Source of the DNA: Algoriphagus yeomjeoni
GTDB taxonomy: Bacteria; Bacteroidota; Bacteroidia; Cytophagales; Cyclobacteriaceae
Assembly (NCBI RefSeq): GCF_003259505.1
Contig: NZ_QLLK01000004.1
Location: 385,717 to 436,740, forward strand
Direction of reading: 5' to 3'
Length of the DNA: 51,024 bases
Numbering within the stretch: position 1 is the first letter of the stretch; each line of letters starts with the position of its first letter. Positions 17,775-25,878 of this stretch are shown here, piece after piece. Below the pieces are notes generated by a model, which saw nothing but the letters and a program-made list of their open reading frames with translations, ran no database searches and had not been told where the DNA came from. Both the position numbers and the translations under genes were made by a program.

Positions 17775-19068
17775 TTAAAATTTGTTTAATAATTAACAAT
17801 CCTTCAGGAAAGTTGTATTGCTTTGAAAACCAAAAGTATTGTTCATCATTTATTTCATGCCAGAGAGAATTCGACCTATTAAGTTTGTCAATAATTTCAA
17901 AATCCGTTTTTTTAGATATCGGAATTACAGGACTAGAGGAAAACTCACTGTCTAGATTTACAAATAAACTGTATTCTTTACGAAAGGATAATACCGGAAC
18001 CCTATGTAAAAAACAATCATAGAATAAAGTCGTATCAAAACCTAGAGCAACACTTATTGACTCCCACGGAATATCATCCTCAATTACTTTAAATCTAGAA
18101 TTTTCAAGAATTATTTTTTCAGTAAATATCCTTTCTTTATTAATCAGACCAGGATGAAATTTGTAGTAAACATTCAATTTTGAATGTTTTGAAAACTCTA
18201 TAAAATGAGAAATTGCTTTTCTCCTAATCGCAATACTTTCAAAGTTTATATTTGTACAAGTATCCAAAAATAAAACACCTTTAGTATTAACTTTCTTATT
18301 TATTTCTTTAGGCTCTGCAATTATGCCACCCTTTATCAAATTAACTGAATCTAAGATGTAATGTTGATAAATTTTATATTCTAGATCGGTCTTAAAAAAT
18401 AAATTATCAGTTTTTATGAATTGGTGCTCTTTTGAAAATGTGGTAGTTGTAGGTCGTATGGCATACGTATTTTTAAAATATGTCTTATAAAAATTTTGAA
18501 TAATCTGATGATAACCTTCTACAGGATGGAAAGAAAAATAGTTATTAAATTTAACCTCATTAAACAATAATTTTGCTGTTAAGTCTCTACGAGTTAATGA
18601 GAGGATATTCCAATAATTTATTTTAAAACTATTTAATTGAGAGGATTTATAGCTAGATAAATAAATATTGATTAATCTGAACAATAGTGTAAAAACATAA
18701 TTTTTTGACTTAAATAGTTTAAAGTCATCAACGGTAAAAACATCATTATCATATGATTCTTCACTTAACACCAAATAAGAAAATGAAACATTATTTGTAA
18801 TAGCATCTACAAATCTTCTATATTTAAGATTTGGAGCAAACAAAAGAACATCATAATTTTTATTGATCGACAGTTTTTTCTTTCTTAAGAAGAAAAGTTT
18901 AATTAGTAAATAAAAAGTTCCTGAAATTATATAAAACCAAGATTTACTTCTTTTTCTTTCAGACACATGATCAGATAAACTTATTAAAGGAAATATGACA
19001 TTTATAACTTGTTCTATTCCTTTTATTTTAAAATATTGATTTAAATTAAAATTAATCAAATTGCTCAA
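17767..19068 (-). CDS. Uncharacterised GT-B-like protein, candidate pseudaminic acid transferase
   Basis: 433 residues without a family I can name with confidence. The C-terminal half carries YYKFHPG near residue 303 and a later ALGFDTTLFYDCFLHRVPVL segment. This pair (HP motif, then a Ser/Thr-rich turn before a helix with a xVPVL end) is the pattern of sialyl-/polysialyl-/CDP-glycerol-type GT-B transferases. There is a short hydrophobic stretch around 46-62. It lies 3 bases downstream of pseI at the end of the pseudaminic acid gene run, so a CMP-nonulosonate transferase is a reasonable inference. The start is TTG at 19068; no ATG is available nearby. Alternatives are another capsule transferase. 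Confidence 0.6.
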   Translation of the reverse strand: MSNLINFNLNQYFKIKGIEQVINVIFPLISLSDHVSERKRSKSWFYIISGTFYLLIKLFFLRKKKLSINKNYDVLLFAPNLKYRRFVDAITNNVSFSYLVLSEESYDNDVFTVDDFKLFKSKNYVFTLLFRLINIYLSSYKSSQLNSFKINYWNILSLTRRDLTAKLLFNEVKFNNYFSFHPVEGYHQIIQNFYKTYFKNTYAIRPTTTTFSKEHQFIKTDNLFFKTDLEYKIYQHYILDSVNLIKGGIIAEPKEINKKVNTKGVLFLDTCTNINFESIAIRRKAISHFIEFSKHSKLNVYYKFHPGLINKERIFTEKIILENSRFKVIEDDIPWESISVALGFDTTLFYDCFLHRVPVLSFRKEYSLFVNLDSEFSSSPVIPISKKTDFEIIDKLNRSNSLWHEINDEQYFWFSKQYNFPEGLLIIKQILND

Positions 19069-19071
19069 AAT

Positions 19072-20115
19072 TTAATAAATAATATTTTTTTCCTCCAATG
19101 ATGACCCTCTTTCTAAATTATTTTTAACAGTTTTTTCCATAATCTCATGATAAAATTTCGGATGCATCCCAAATCCTGGTCTTATACTTCTTACATTCCT
19201 TTCTGTAATCATTTCACCTGCCTTTATATCTTCAACTACATATAGTGATCTGCTAAAATCTTTTCCTTTTTTCTGTTTCTCAGTCAAAGAATAGTCAACA
19301 ATACCAATTGCTTTTTCAGCCTCTCTCACTGATTTTACCATTTCTGTAAATTCCCTCTCATCCATAGAGAAAGAAGCATCAGGTCCACCTATGGAATGAT
19401 CAAGAATGAAATGCTTTTCGATAATCTTTGCTCCAAAGCAGGTAGCCACGGTAGGAACTGTGCTTCCCATCGTATGATCTGATAGGCCTGTAATCACTCC
19501 ATATCTTTCCGCCATGTCTTTTACCATAATCATATTAGCCTCTTCAATCGGAGCAGGATAGCTCGAAGTGCATTTCAAAAGTGCTATATTGTTGTTACCC
19601 ATCCTTCGGCACGCATCCAAAGCCAGCTCTATGTCTTCCATTTCAGCAATTCCTGTAGAAATGATAACAGGCTTGCCTTTAGAAGCTACATATTCGATTA
19701 AAGGAATATCCGTAATTTCAAAAGAAGCTATTTTATAAGCAGGCGTATTTAGATTCTCTAAAAAATCAACTGCAGTTTTATCGAAAGGAGAAGAAAAGCA
19801 AATGAGTCCTTCTTCTTTTGCACAATAATATAAAGCTTTGTGCCATTCCCAAGGAGTGTATGCACTTTGATAGAGTTCATAATAGGTTTTCCCATCCCAA
19901 ATACTTCCCGACTTTATAATAAAATCCTCTTTATCACAATTGATTGTCAAAGTATCCGCAGTATAGGTCTGCAATTTAATGGCATCTGCCCCTGCTCGTT
20001 TTGCCGCTTGAATTGTTTCTAAGGCTGTCTCTAGACTGCCGTTATGATTTGCAGAAAGCTCAGCAATAATAAATACACTACTTGTTTTTGATATATCAAA
20101 TTGTCCTATTTTCAT
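19072..20115 (-). CDS. pseI: Pseudaminic acid synthase
   Basis: NeuB-family synthase that condenses phosphoenolpyruvate with the free 2,4-diacylamino-trideoxy-altrose to give pseudaminic acid. The TIM-barrel domain starts FIIAELSANHNGS, with KLQTYTADT, CFSSPFD, KIASFEI, LLKCTSSYPAP and GLSDHTMG; CTSSYPAP and the upstream PseB/C/F genes point to PseI rather than NeuB or LegI. The antifreeze-like SAF domain follows (RSLYVVEDIKAGE to about residue 345) and ends in RGSSL. The start is taken as the ATG at 20115, 1 base after the stop of the formyltransferase gene; a TTG three codons earlier is less likely. Normal length. Confidence 0.93.
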   Translation of the reverse strand: MKIGQFDISKTSSVFIIAELSANHNGSLETALETIQAAKRAGADAIKLQTYTADTLTINCDKEDFIIKSGSIWDGKTYYELYQSAYTPWEWHKALYYCAKEEGLICFSSPFDKTAVDFLENLNTPAYKIASFEITDIPLIEYVASKGKPVIISTGIAEMEDIELALDACRRMGNNNIALLKCTSSYPAPIEEANMIMVKDMAERYGVITGLSDHTMGSTVPTVATCFGAKIIEKHFILDHSIGGPDASFSMDEREFTEMVKSVREAEKAIGIVDYSLTEKQKKGKDFSRSLYVVEDIKAGEMITERNVRSIRPGFGMHPKFYHEIMEKTVKNNLERGSSLEEKNIIY

Positions 20116-20116
20116 T

Positions 20117-20977
20117 TCATTCAAATATGAAGTTGATTTTTATTTTCTCTAATCCTTCTCTTACTTTAACTAATTTTAGTACGCCATTTGGAGTTTTTAC
20201 TCTAGCAGGATATTGGGTTAATACCAATCCGTTAGGTTGATCCTGATGGAAGGAATAGTCGTCAAAAACCACCTCATCTATAATAATTTTTTCTCCGCAT
20301 ATAAAACTGAAAGCACCAGGATAAGGATATGCTTGGGCTCTTACCCAATTATAAATACGTTCCTTTTGCCAATTCCAATTGATTAGACCATCATCAGGGG
20401 TGCGTTTACCAAAATAGCTTGCATTAGATTCATCCTGTTTAAGCCCAATAACATTTCCATTTTTAAATTGCTCGATCACTTTATCTACAAGCTCAGGGTA
20501 AGCTTTTTTGTACTTATTTAGTATGTCAGCTCCTGTATCTAGGGTGTTTATATGAATTAAAACTTGCTCAATTATATCTCCTTCATCACAACCTTCAGCA
20601 ATATAATGAGCAGTCACCCCAGTTTTTGTTTCATTGTTAATGATGGCCCAAACATGTGGTGTTCTTCCACGATACTTTGGTAGAAGAGATCCGTGAAAAT
20701 TAACAGCTCCGCTGTTAGGCCAATTAATTAAATCTGATTCAATAATAAAAAGGTAATTTACAGAGAGCAGTAAGTCAATAGGATACCTTGCAATAAACTC
20801 CTTTGCAACGCCTTTTCTTGGATTACCTGTAAATACAGGTATATTTTCTTTATTTGCAAAATCAATGATTTCATTTGAGGAACGATCCGTCAACAACGCA
20901 ACGATATGATTGCTTTTAAAACAATGTAGAAGCATTTCAAACCCAAGTCCGCCACTAACCATTAGCCCTATTCTCAT
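20117..20977 (-). CDS. Sugar N-formyltransferase (Fmt/ArnA-like) inside the pseudaminic acid operon
   Basis: Formyl-tetrahydrofolate-dependent transferase of 286 residues. The catalytic Asn-His-Asp triad is intact: N93 and H95 in VNFHGSLLP, D131 in GCDEGD, with KYRGRTP after SLLP. A C-terminal Fmt-like domain follows (about 190-286). At 286 residues it is shorter than Met-tRNA formyltransferase and sits in a sugar operon, so it probably formylates an amino sugar. It occupies the place where a PseG hydrolase could be expected. Possible products are a 7-formamido pseudaminic acid or a formylated acceptor sugar; the sequence does not decide. ATG at 20977, 1 base after the upstream stop; a TTG at 20989 is an alternative. 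Confidence 0.85.
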   Translation of the reverse strand: MRIGLMVSGGLGFEMLLHCFKSNHIVALLTDRSSNEIIDFANKENIPVFTGNPRKGVAKEFIARYPIDLLLSVNYLFIIESDLINWPNSGAVNFHGSLLPKYRGRTPHVWAIINNETKTGVTAHYIAEGCDEGDIIEQVLIHINTLDTGADILNKYKKAYPELVDKVIEQFKNGNVIGLKQDESNASYFGKRTPDDGLINWNWQKERIYNWVRAQAYPYPGAFSFICGEKIIIDEVVFDDYSFHQDQPNGLVLTQYPARVKTPNGVLKLVKVREGLEKIKINFIFE

Positions 20978-20978
20978 G

Positions 20979-21533
20979 TTAGTTTGCAAATTTTGCGTGA
21001 ATCACTACATCTAAATACTTACCATTGAAGAGACAATGTTCCTTTAACCTTGCATCTAAAAAGTAATTTTTCTTTTCTAGCATAGTGTACATATGAGGAC
21101 GTAAGTCGAAAGCATAAACAAATAGCTTATGAAATCCTAGTTCATAAAAAGCTATTTTTTCAAGTAGGTTTAAGTAAGCTGACCAATTCGTTTCAAAAAA
21201 CTGATCTTCCAATTCAGTATCCATAATAAACGAAATTTCAGCATTCTTATCCAACCAATTGATATGCACTAATCCTCCATAACCTATACATTCTCCATTT
21301 TTTAAGAAACTAAATAAAATTTGGTTGGGCTGTTCTTGATCAAAAATTTTTGCGACAACATTATCAAAATACCAATCTTGTTTTTCTTTAGTAAGTGGTT
21401 CAGATTGGCGCAAATGGTATAGCTGTTCATTTCGCCATTTCATTATGTCATAGCGATCTTCCATCCTAATCGGTACTATAGAATAACCCTCAAATTCGAA
21501 ATTTTGCTTTTTAAGGACTTTATAGGAGCTCAT
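20979..21533 (-). CDS. pseH: PseH-like GNAT N-acetyltransferase
   Basis: GNAT-fold (RimJ/RimL-like) protein of 184 residues that should acetylate the 4-amine of UDP-4-amino-4,6-dideoxy-AltNAc using acetyl-CoA. Visible features are RMEDRYDIMKWRNEQ near residue 23, GYGGLVHINWLDKNAEISF for the central strands, and the C-terminal half LLEKIAFYELGFHKLFVYAFD ending with a KNYFLDARLKEH segment, which follows the layout of Campylobacter/Helicobacter PseH. The presence of both this acetyltransferase and a formyltransferase is unusual, because either could modify the same amine. It overlaps pseF by 14 bases. Confidence 0.82.
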   Translation of the reverse strand: MSSYKVLKKQNFEFEGYSIVPIRMEDRYDIMKWRNEQLYHLRQSEPLTKEKQDWYFDNVVAKIFDQEQPNQILFSFLKNGECIGYGGLVHINWLDKNAEISFIMDTELEDQFFETNWSAYLNLLEKIAFYELGFHKLFVYAFDLRPHMYTMLEKKNYFLDARLKEHCLFNGKYLDVVIHAKFAN

Positions 21534-22203
21534 ATTTTAATTCGGCTAATTTCCAATCTGTCATATTATCAATATCCTGGACTTCAGTAGCTTCTAAAAC
21601 GATGCAGGATGAATTATCATCAAACAGTTTATGATTTGTCAAGAATTTTTCAACATCGATCCAATACCATTGACCTGCATCATGATAAACCTCTTCCAAA
21701 TCCTGAGATCGTTTATTCAAGTTTTCAGGCCAAAGCATTGCGAAACCCTGACTTGAACTTTTCTTAAGTCCTCTCCAAATCGGATAAGAAAAAGCAACAA
21801 CCGGAAAAACAGTAGATAGATGGTGGTCTTTTAATTTCTTAAATCCCTCAATTAACTTTGCCTTTTTTATCAAAGGTGCCGTAGGATAAATACAACAAGC
21901 ATACTGGTAGATTTTCCCAATAATCTCATATTGACCAATCACCTCCAACAGTACTTGTGAGGTAGTAGCGAAATCATCAGCATTTTCCTTTGATCGTAAA
22001 AATGGAACATTTGCACCATATTTCTTTGCTACCTGAGCAATTTCTTCATCATCCGTAGAAACCATTACTTCATCAAATATCCCGGAATTTAAAGCAGCTT
22101 CAATTGAATAGGCTATAATAGGTTTGCCCAAAAAGTCTTTAATGTTCTTTCTAGGAATTCTTTTACTACCACCTCTAGCTGGGATGATGCAAAGGTTACC
22201 CAT
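21520..22203 (-). CDS. pseF: CMP-pseudaminic acid synthetase (acylneuraminate cytidylyltransferase family)
   Basis: Activates pseudaminic acid with CTP to give the CMP-sugar donor. The N-terminus CIIPARGGSKRIPRKNI is the nucleotide-binding signature of CMP-nonulosonate synthetases; VSTDDEEIA near residue 50, CIYPTAPL near 107 and HDAGQWYW near 170 complete the family pattern. The 227 residues are normal for PseF, and the HDAGQ(F/W)YW phrase is typical of PseF over NeuA. ATG at 22203, overlapping pseC by 8 bases and the PseH-like gene by 14. Confidence 0.92.
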   Translation of the reverse strand: MGNLCIIPARGGSKRIPRKNIKDFLGKPIIAYSIEAALNSGIFDEVMVSTDDEEIAQVAKKYGANVPFLRSKENADDFATTSQVLLEVIGQYEIIGKIYQYACCIYPTAPLIKKAKLIEGFKKLKDHHLSTVFPVVAFSYPIWRGLKKSSSQGFAMLWPENLNKRSQDLEEVYHDAGQWYWIDVEKFLTNHKLFDDNSSCIVLEATEVQDIDNMTDWKLAELKYELL

Positions 22204-23383
22204 TATAATATTCAGTAATTTTATTAATAATGAACTCTTGCTCTTCCTCTGTCAAAGTTGGAAACATTGGCAAACTGATACAATTCTTATAATAACTTTC
22301 TGCTTTAGGCATATCTCCTTCTTTCCATCCAAAACTCTTATAATATGGCATAAGATGGGTGGGGATATAATGGATCTGCGCAAATATCTTGTTCTCCCTT
22401 AAATAATTGTATAAACCTAATCTGTCTTCCACTTCTATTACATACAAATGATAGGCATGACCATCAATAATACCTGATTGATTTTTGATATAACTTTTTC
22501 CCTTAAATGCATTAAAGTATTTCTCTGCAATCTCTCTTCTTCTTGCCAATCCATCATCTGCTCTTTGAAGCTGACTCAAACCCAAAGCTGCCTGAAAATC
22601 TGTCAACCGATAATTGTACCCCAATTCCTGCATCTCCATGTACCAAGCAGGATAAGAAGTTTCACCACCTGCAAATTCCACTGGATTTTCATAAGATGCT
22701 TCATCTTTGGTAATGCCGTGTGTACGTAGCATCAACAGCTTTTTGTAAAGTTCTTGATCGTTGGTGGTGATCATACCTCCTTCACCGGCGGCAATATGTT
22801 TTACAGGATGAAAAGAAAATATGGCTAAATCAGCATAATTCCCATTACCACAATTTTGTTTTTCACCTTTGCTGTTAATAGAATATCCTCCAGGTGAATG
22901 GCAGGAATCTTCAATGATCCAAAGTCCATATTCTGCAGCCAAATTTCTAAAAGCTTCTAAATCCACAGCCCTTCCTGCAAAATCTACAGGAATGATCCCT
23001 TTGAAAGTACCTTTAGGAGATGCCTTTAACAATTCCCTGACCTTATTGATATCTAATAAATAAGTATCAGGATCTATATCTGCAAAAACAACTTCACCTC
23101 CACAATAGCGAATACAATTGGCAGATGCGGCAAAAGTAATAGGAGTAGTGATCACCTTATCACTGGGCTGAACATTAAGAGCTAAACAATTTAAATGAAG
23201 TGCTGCAGTGCCGTTGGCAACAGCCACAGCATATTTTGCTCCGACATAGCTCGCAAAAGCCTCCTCAAATTCCTTGATTTTAGGTCCTTGTGTTAGAAAA
23301 TCTGATTGTAGTGTTTCCACCACCGCTTTAATATCGGCATCAGTGATATGCTGCTTGCCGTAAGGGATTATTTTATCGCTCAT
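22196..23383 (-). CDS. pseC: UDP-4-amino-4,6-dideoxy-L-AltNAc transaminase
   Basis: PLP-dependent aminotransferase that aminates the 4-keto product of PseB. The N-terminal IPYGKQHITDADIKAV, GTAALHL near residue 60, IEDSCHSPGG near 155 and the PLP-lysine motif FSFHPVKHIAAGEGG near 192 are the PseC form of the DegT/DnrJ family. It differs clearly from the PglE-like enzyme at 4832-5971, so the locus has two separate 4-amino-sugar routes. 395 residues, ATG at 23383 overlapping the pseB stop (ATGA). Slightly longer than the Helicobacter enzyme but within family range. Confidence 0.94.
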   Translation of the reverse strand: MSDKIIPYGKQHITDADIKAVVETLQSDFLTQGPKIKEFEEAFASYVGAKYAVAVANGTAALHLNCLALNVQPSDKVITTPITFAASANCIRYCGGEVVFADIDPDTYLLDINKVRELLKASPKGTFKGIIPVDFAGRAVDLEAFRNLAAEYGLWIIEDSCHSPGGYSINSKGEKQNCGNGNYADLAIFSFHPVKHIAAGEGGMITTNDQELYKKLLMLRTHGITKDEASYENPVEFAGGETSYPAWYMEMQELGYNYRLTDFQAALGLSQLQRADDGLARRREIAEKYFNAFKGKSYIKNQSGIIDGHAYHLYVIEVEDRLGLYNYLRENKIFAQIHYIPTHLMPYYKSFGWKEGDMPKAESYYKNCISLPMFPTLTEEEQEFIINKITEYYNG

Positions 23384-24390
23384 ATTGAAAATGTGGGATC
23401 AACATGTTCCTTAACTAGTGAACGTAAACTTTCTACAGTTTCCCATTCAGAATTTTCTCCAGAGTTATATTTAAAGCCATTCGGGACTTTCTGAGCATTA
23501 AACTCCTTAATGAATTCCGTCAAATTCCACCTAGGTGTTGTTGGTAATATGGCATAATAAGTACCTAAATCATACGTATAAAATGAATCTGAAGGAGTTA
23601 TCATTTCTTCGTGAACTTTCTCACCAGGTCTAATACCAACTACTTTCTTTTCGCATTCCGGTCCTAATGCTTCTGCAACATCCATGATTCTATAGGAAGG
23701 GATTTTAGGAACAAATAGCTCTCCACCCCAAGCATGTTCTAAGGCATGCATCACCATATCCACACCGCCTTGTAAGGATATATTGAATCTTGTCATTTCA
23801 GGATCTGTGATTGGAAGGACTCCTTCCTTTTTCTTATTGAGAAAAAAAGGAATGACTGATCCATTGGAGCCCATTACATTACCATAGCGGACTACAGAAA
23901 ATTTGATTGGGTTCCAGCCTTTTATGTTGTTGGCAGCTATAAAAAGCTTATCGGAAGTGAGTTTTGTGGCACCATACAAATTAATCGGAGCGCAAGCTTT
24001 ATCAGTAGAAAGTGCCACAACTCGTTCTACACCAGTTTCAAGGGATGCATGAACTACATTTTGTGCCCCTCCTACATTCGTTTTGATACATTCATCTGGA
24101 TTGTATTCTGCTAAATGCACATGTTTCATTGCAGCTGCATGAATCACATAATTCACATCTTTGAATGCCCTCATCAACCTCTCTTTATCACGAACATCAC
24201 CTATGAAAAACCTAATTTGAGGATAAACTTCAGTGGGAAATTCCTGGGCCATTTGAAATTGCTTTTGTTCATCCCTTGAAAAAATGATCAGCTTTTTGAC
24301 TTCTGGATGATTTGTAAGGATATGCTTAGTAAGTGCTTTACCCAAAGACCCAGTACCTCCGGTAATTAAAATTGATTTTCCTTTTAACAT
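23380..24390 (-). CDS. pseB: UDP-GlcNAc 4,6-dehydratase (5-inverting)
   Basis: Soluble extended SDR that takes UDP-GlcNAc to the 4-keto-6-deoxy-L-arabino sugar, the first step to pseudaminic acid. It shows ITGGTGSLGKALT at the N-terminus, FSRDEQKQF near residue 39, IGDVRDKERL, the HAAAMKHV phrase near 90, LSTDKACAPINLYGATK holding the catalytic residues, and RYGNVMGSNGSVIPFF. At 336 residues it matches PseB/FlaA1. It is the first gene of a tightly overlapping run pseB-pseC-pseF-pseH-formyltransferase-pseI; 156 bases, partly low-complexity, separate it from the GDP-mannose dehydratase gene upstream. Confidence 0.95.
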   Translation of the reverse strand: MLKGKSILITGGTGSLGKALTKHILTNHPEVKKLIIFSRDEQKQFQMAQEFPTEVYPQIRFFIGDVRDKERLMRAFKDVNYVIHAAAMKHVHLAEYNPDECIKTNVGGAQNVVHASLETGVERVVALSTDKACAPINLYGATKLTSDKLFIAANNIKGWNPIKFSVVRYGNVMGSNGSVIPFFLNKKKEGVLPITDPEMTRFNISLQGGVDMVMHALEHAWGGELFVPKIPSYRIMDVAEALGPECEKKVVGIRPGEKVHEEMITPSDSFYTYDLGTYYAILPTTPRWNLTEFIKEFNAQKVPNGFKYNSGENSEWETVESLRSLVKEHVDPTFSI

Positions 24391-24546
24391 GATTTATTTT
24401 TTGAATCGATTATTCTTTATTAAAACCAGCTCATCATCCTCCAGCGAGAAATAAATCACCAGACAGTCGCAATTGATTTTGAGTTAAAGGATAAAAGTTT
24501 TAGAGTTATAGAATAAGAGTTGAAAGTTATTATTTAAAACAGAGTT

Positions 24547-25767
24547 TTACTCCCCCTGCCTAAACACCTCATGTCCTCCTTCCACCAAATGCATATCCTT
24601 CTGCACTAATTTGATATCGGAAATCATCATATCCTCCACTAGTCCGGCTAAATCGTATTCCGGCTCCCAGCCTAGTTGGGTTTTGGATTTGGTGGGGTCG
24701 CCGAGGAGAAGGTCTACTTCTGTTGGGCGGAAGTAGGTGGGATCAATGCGGACAAGTATAGAATTAAGTGTTAAGGTGTTAAGCGTTAAGCGTTCATCGT
24801 TAACCTTGGATTCGTTTAACGGTTTAACGTTTAACGCATTAACATTTACTGTCTGTCCAGTTGCTTCAAAATATTTCTGTTCATCTATTGAATCCAAAAT
24901 CCCAACTTCCTCTACTCCCTTTCCTTCCCAGCGGATAGTAAAGCCTACATGTGCAAAGGACATTTGTACAAAATCACGCACCTTGGTAGTCACTCCGGTG
25001 GCAATAACAAAATCTTCCGGTTTCTCCTGTTGAAGGATCAACCACATGGCTCTTACATAGTCTTTTGCATGTCCCCAGTCGCGCAAGGCTTCCAGGTTAC
25101 CCAAGTATAGGCAGTCCTGCATGCCAAGAGCAATAGCAGCAGCAGCCATAGTGATTTTACGGGTTACGAAAGTCTCTCCTCTTCTTGGAGACTCGTGGTT
25201 GAACAAGATCCCGTTACAAGCAAACATATTATAGGCTTCACGGTAGTTCTTCGTAATCCAAAAACCGTAGATCTTTGCCGCTCCATAGGGAGAGCGTGGG
25301 TAAAAGGGAGAACTTTCATCGTAGAATCCTTCCGCATTCTTATTCTCAGGCATACCGCCGTACAGCTCAGAAGTAGATGCCTGGTATATTCTGCACTTTT
25401 TCTCCAAGCCTAAAATTCGTACTGCCTCAAGAATTCTCAGTGTGCCCATTGCATCCACATTGGCTACATATTCAGGAGATTCAAATGAAACCTTCACATG
25501 AGACATAGCACCCAAATTATAAATCTCATCGGGTTGAACTTCCTGAATGATACGGATAATGTTCATGGAATCTGTGAGGTCCCCGTAGTGCAACTTAAAG
25601 TTCACTGATTGCTCATGCTGATCCTGATACAGGTGATCTATTCTTTGCGTATTGAAGGAAGAAGCACGTCTTTTGATTCCATGGACCATATAGCCCTGCT
25701 CCAATAAAAGTTCTGCCAAGTAAGAACCATCCTGTCCGGTGACGCCGGTGATTAATGCAGTTTTCAT
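24547..25767 (-). CDS. gmd: GDP-mannose 4,6-dehydratase with an in-frame low-complexity insertion
   Basis: Converts GDP-D-mannose to GDP-4-keto-6-deoxymannose. It has [14 protein letters not shown] at the N-terminus, [10 protein letters not shown] near residue 129, [10 protein letters not shown] as Yxxx[16 protein letters not shown], and [15 protein letters not shown] near the end. At 406 residues it is longer than the usual 350-375. The extra part lies between the ATGQ segment and [14 protein letters not shown] and reads as an Asn/Leu/Val-rich stretch encoded by iterated GTTAA/TTAACG words (24755-24852), the same words found in nearby intergenic DNA. All catalytic motifs remain, so it is probably active. 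I start it at ATG 25767; a GTG at 25833 would add 22 unlikely residues. Confidence 0.93.
   Translation of the reverse strand: MKTALITGVTGQDGSYLAELLLEQGYMVHGIKRRASSFNTQRIDHLYQDQHEQSVNFKLHYGDLTDSMNIIRIIQEVQPDEIYNLGAMSHVKVSFESPEYVANVDAMGTLRILEAVRILGLEKKCRIYQASTSELYGGMPENKNAEGFYDESSPFYPRSPYGAAKIYGFWITKNYREAYNMFACNGILFNHESPRRGETFVTRKITMAAAAIALGMQDCLYLGNLEALRDWGHAKDYVRAMWLILQQEKPEDFVIATGVTTKVRDFVQMSFAHVGFTIRWEGKGVEEVGILDSIDEQKYFEATGQTVNVNALNVKPLNESKVNDERLTLNTLTLNSILVRIDPTYFRPTEVDLLLGDPTKSKTQLGWEPEYDLAGLVEDMMISDIKLVQKDMHLVEGGHEVFRQGE
24755..24852. repeat. Low-complexity GTTAA-word block inside gmd
   Basis: Iterated words such as GTTAAG, GTTAACC, TTTAACG and CATTAAC in a coding region. The same kind of words fills 27975-28030 and 28469-28562 between genes of this operon. 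The block keeps the reading frame of the dehydratase. Confidence 0.8.
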
Positions 25768-25801
25768 GTTTGTACTATTTTTAACCATAGAGATCGCTGA
25801 G

Positions 25802-25819
25802 TCCCGATAGCTATCGGGA
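25802..25819. repeat. Palindrome TCCCGATAGCTATCGGGA, copy 2
   Basis: A perfect 18-base palindrome in the 5' leader of gmd, 35 bases before its ATG; the 16-base core also occurs at 3798-3813 and 42963-42982. In this position it could form a hairpin in the mRNA between the glycosyltransferase gene and gmd. Confidence 0.75.
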
Positions 25820-25878
25820 AAGCAGAGATACACTGAGGATTGACATGTTAATCGTTAAAAGGTTGAATAAATCCAATG

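Noticed and set aside
17767..19068. Unknown protein as the missing PseG
   Set aside because: PseG begins with a phrase like FRCDASxxIGxGHxxR and is shorter; nothing like it is seen here.
20979..20989. TTG start at 20989 for the formyltransferase
   Set aside because: An ATG at 20977 directly after the upstream stop fits the conserved N-terminus (MRIGLMVSGG) better.
25768..25833. Longer start (GTG at 25833) for the GDP-mannose dehydratase
   Set aside because: The extra 22 residues run through the palindrome at 25802-25819; the family starts at [14 protein letters not shown].
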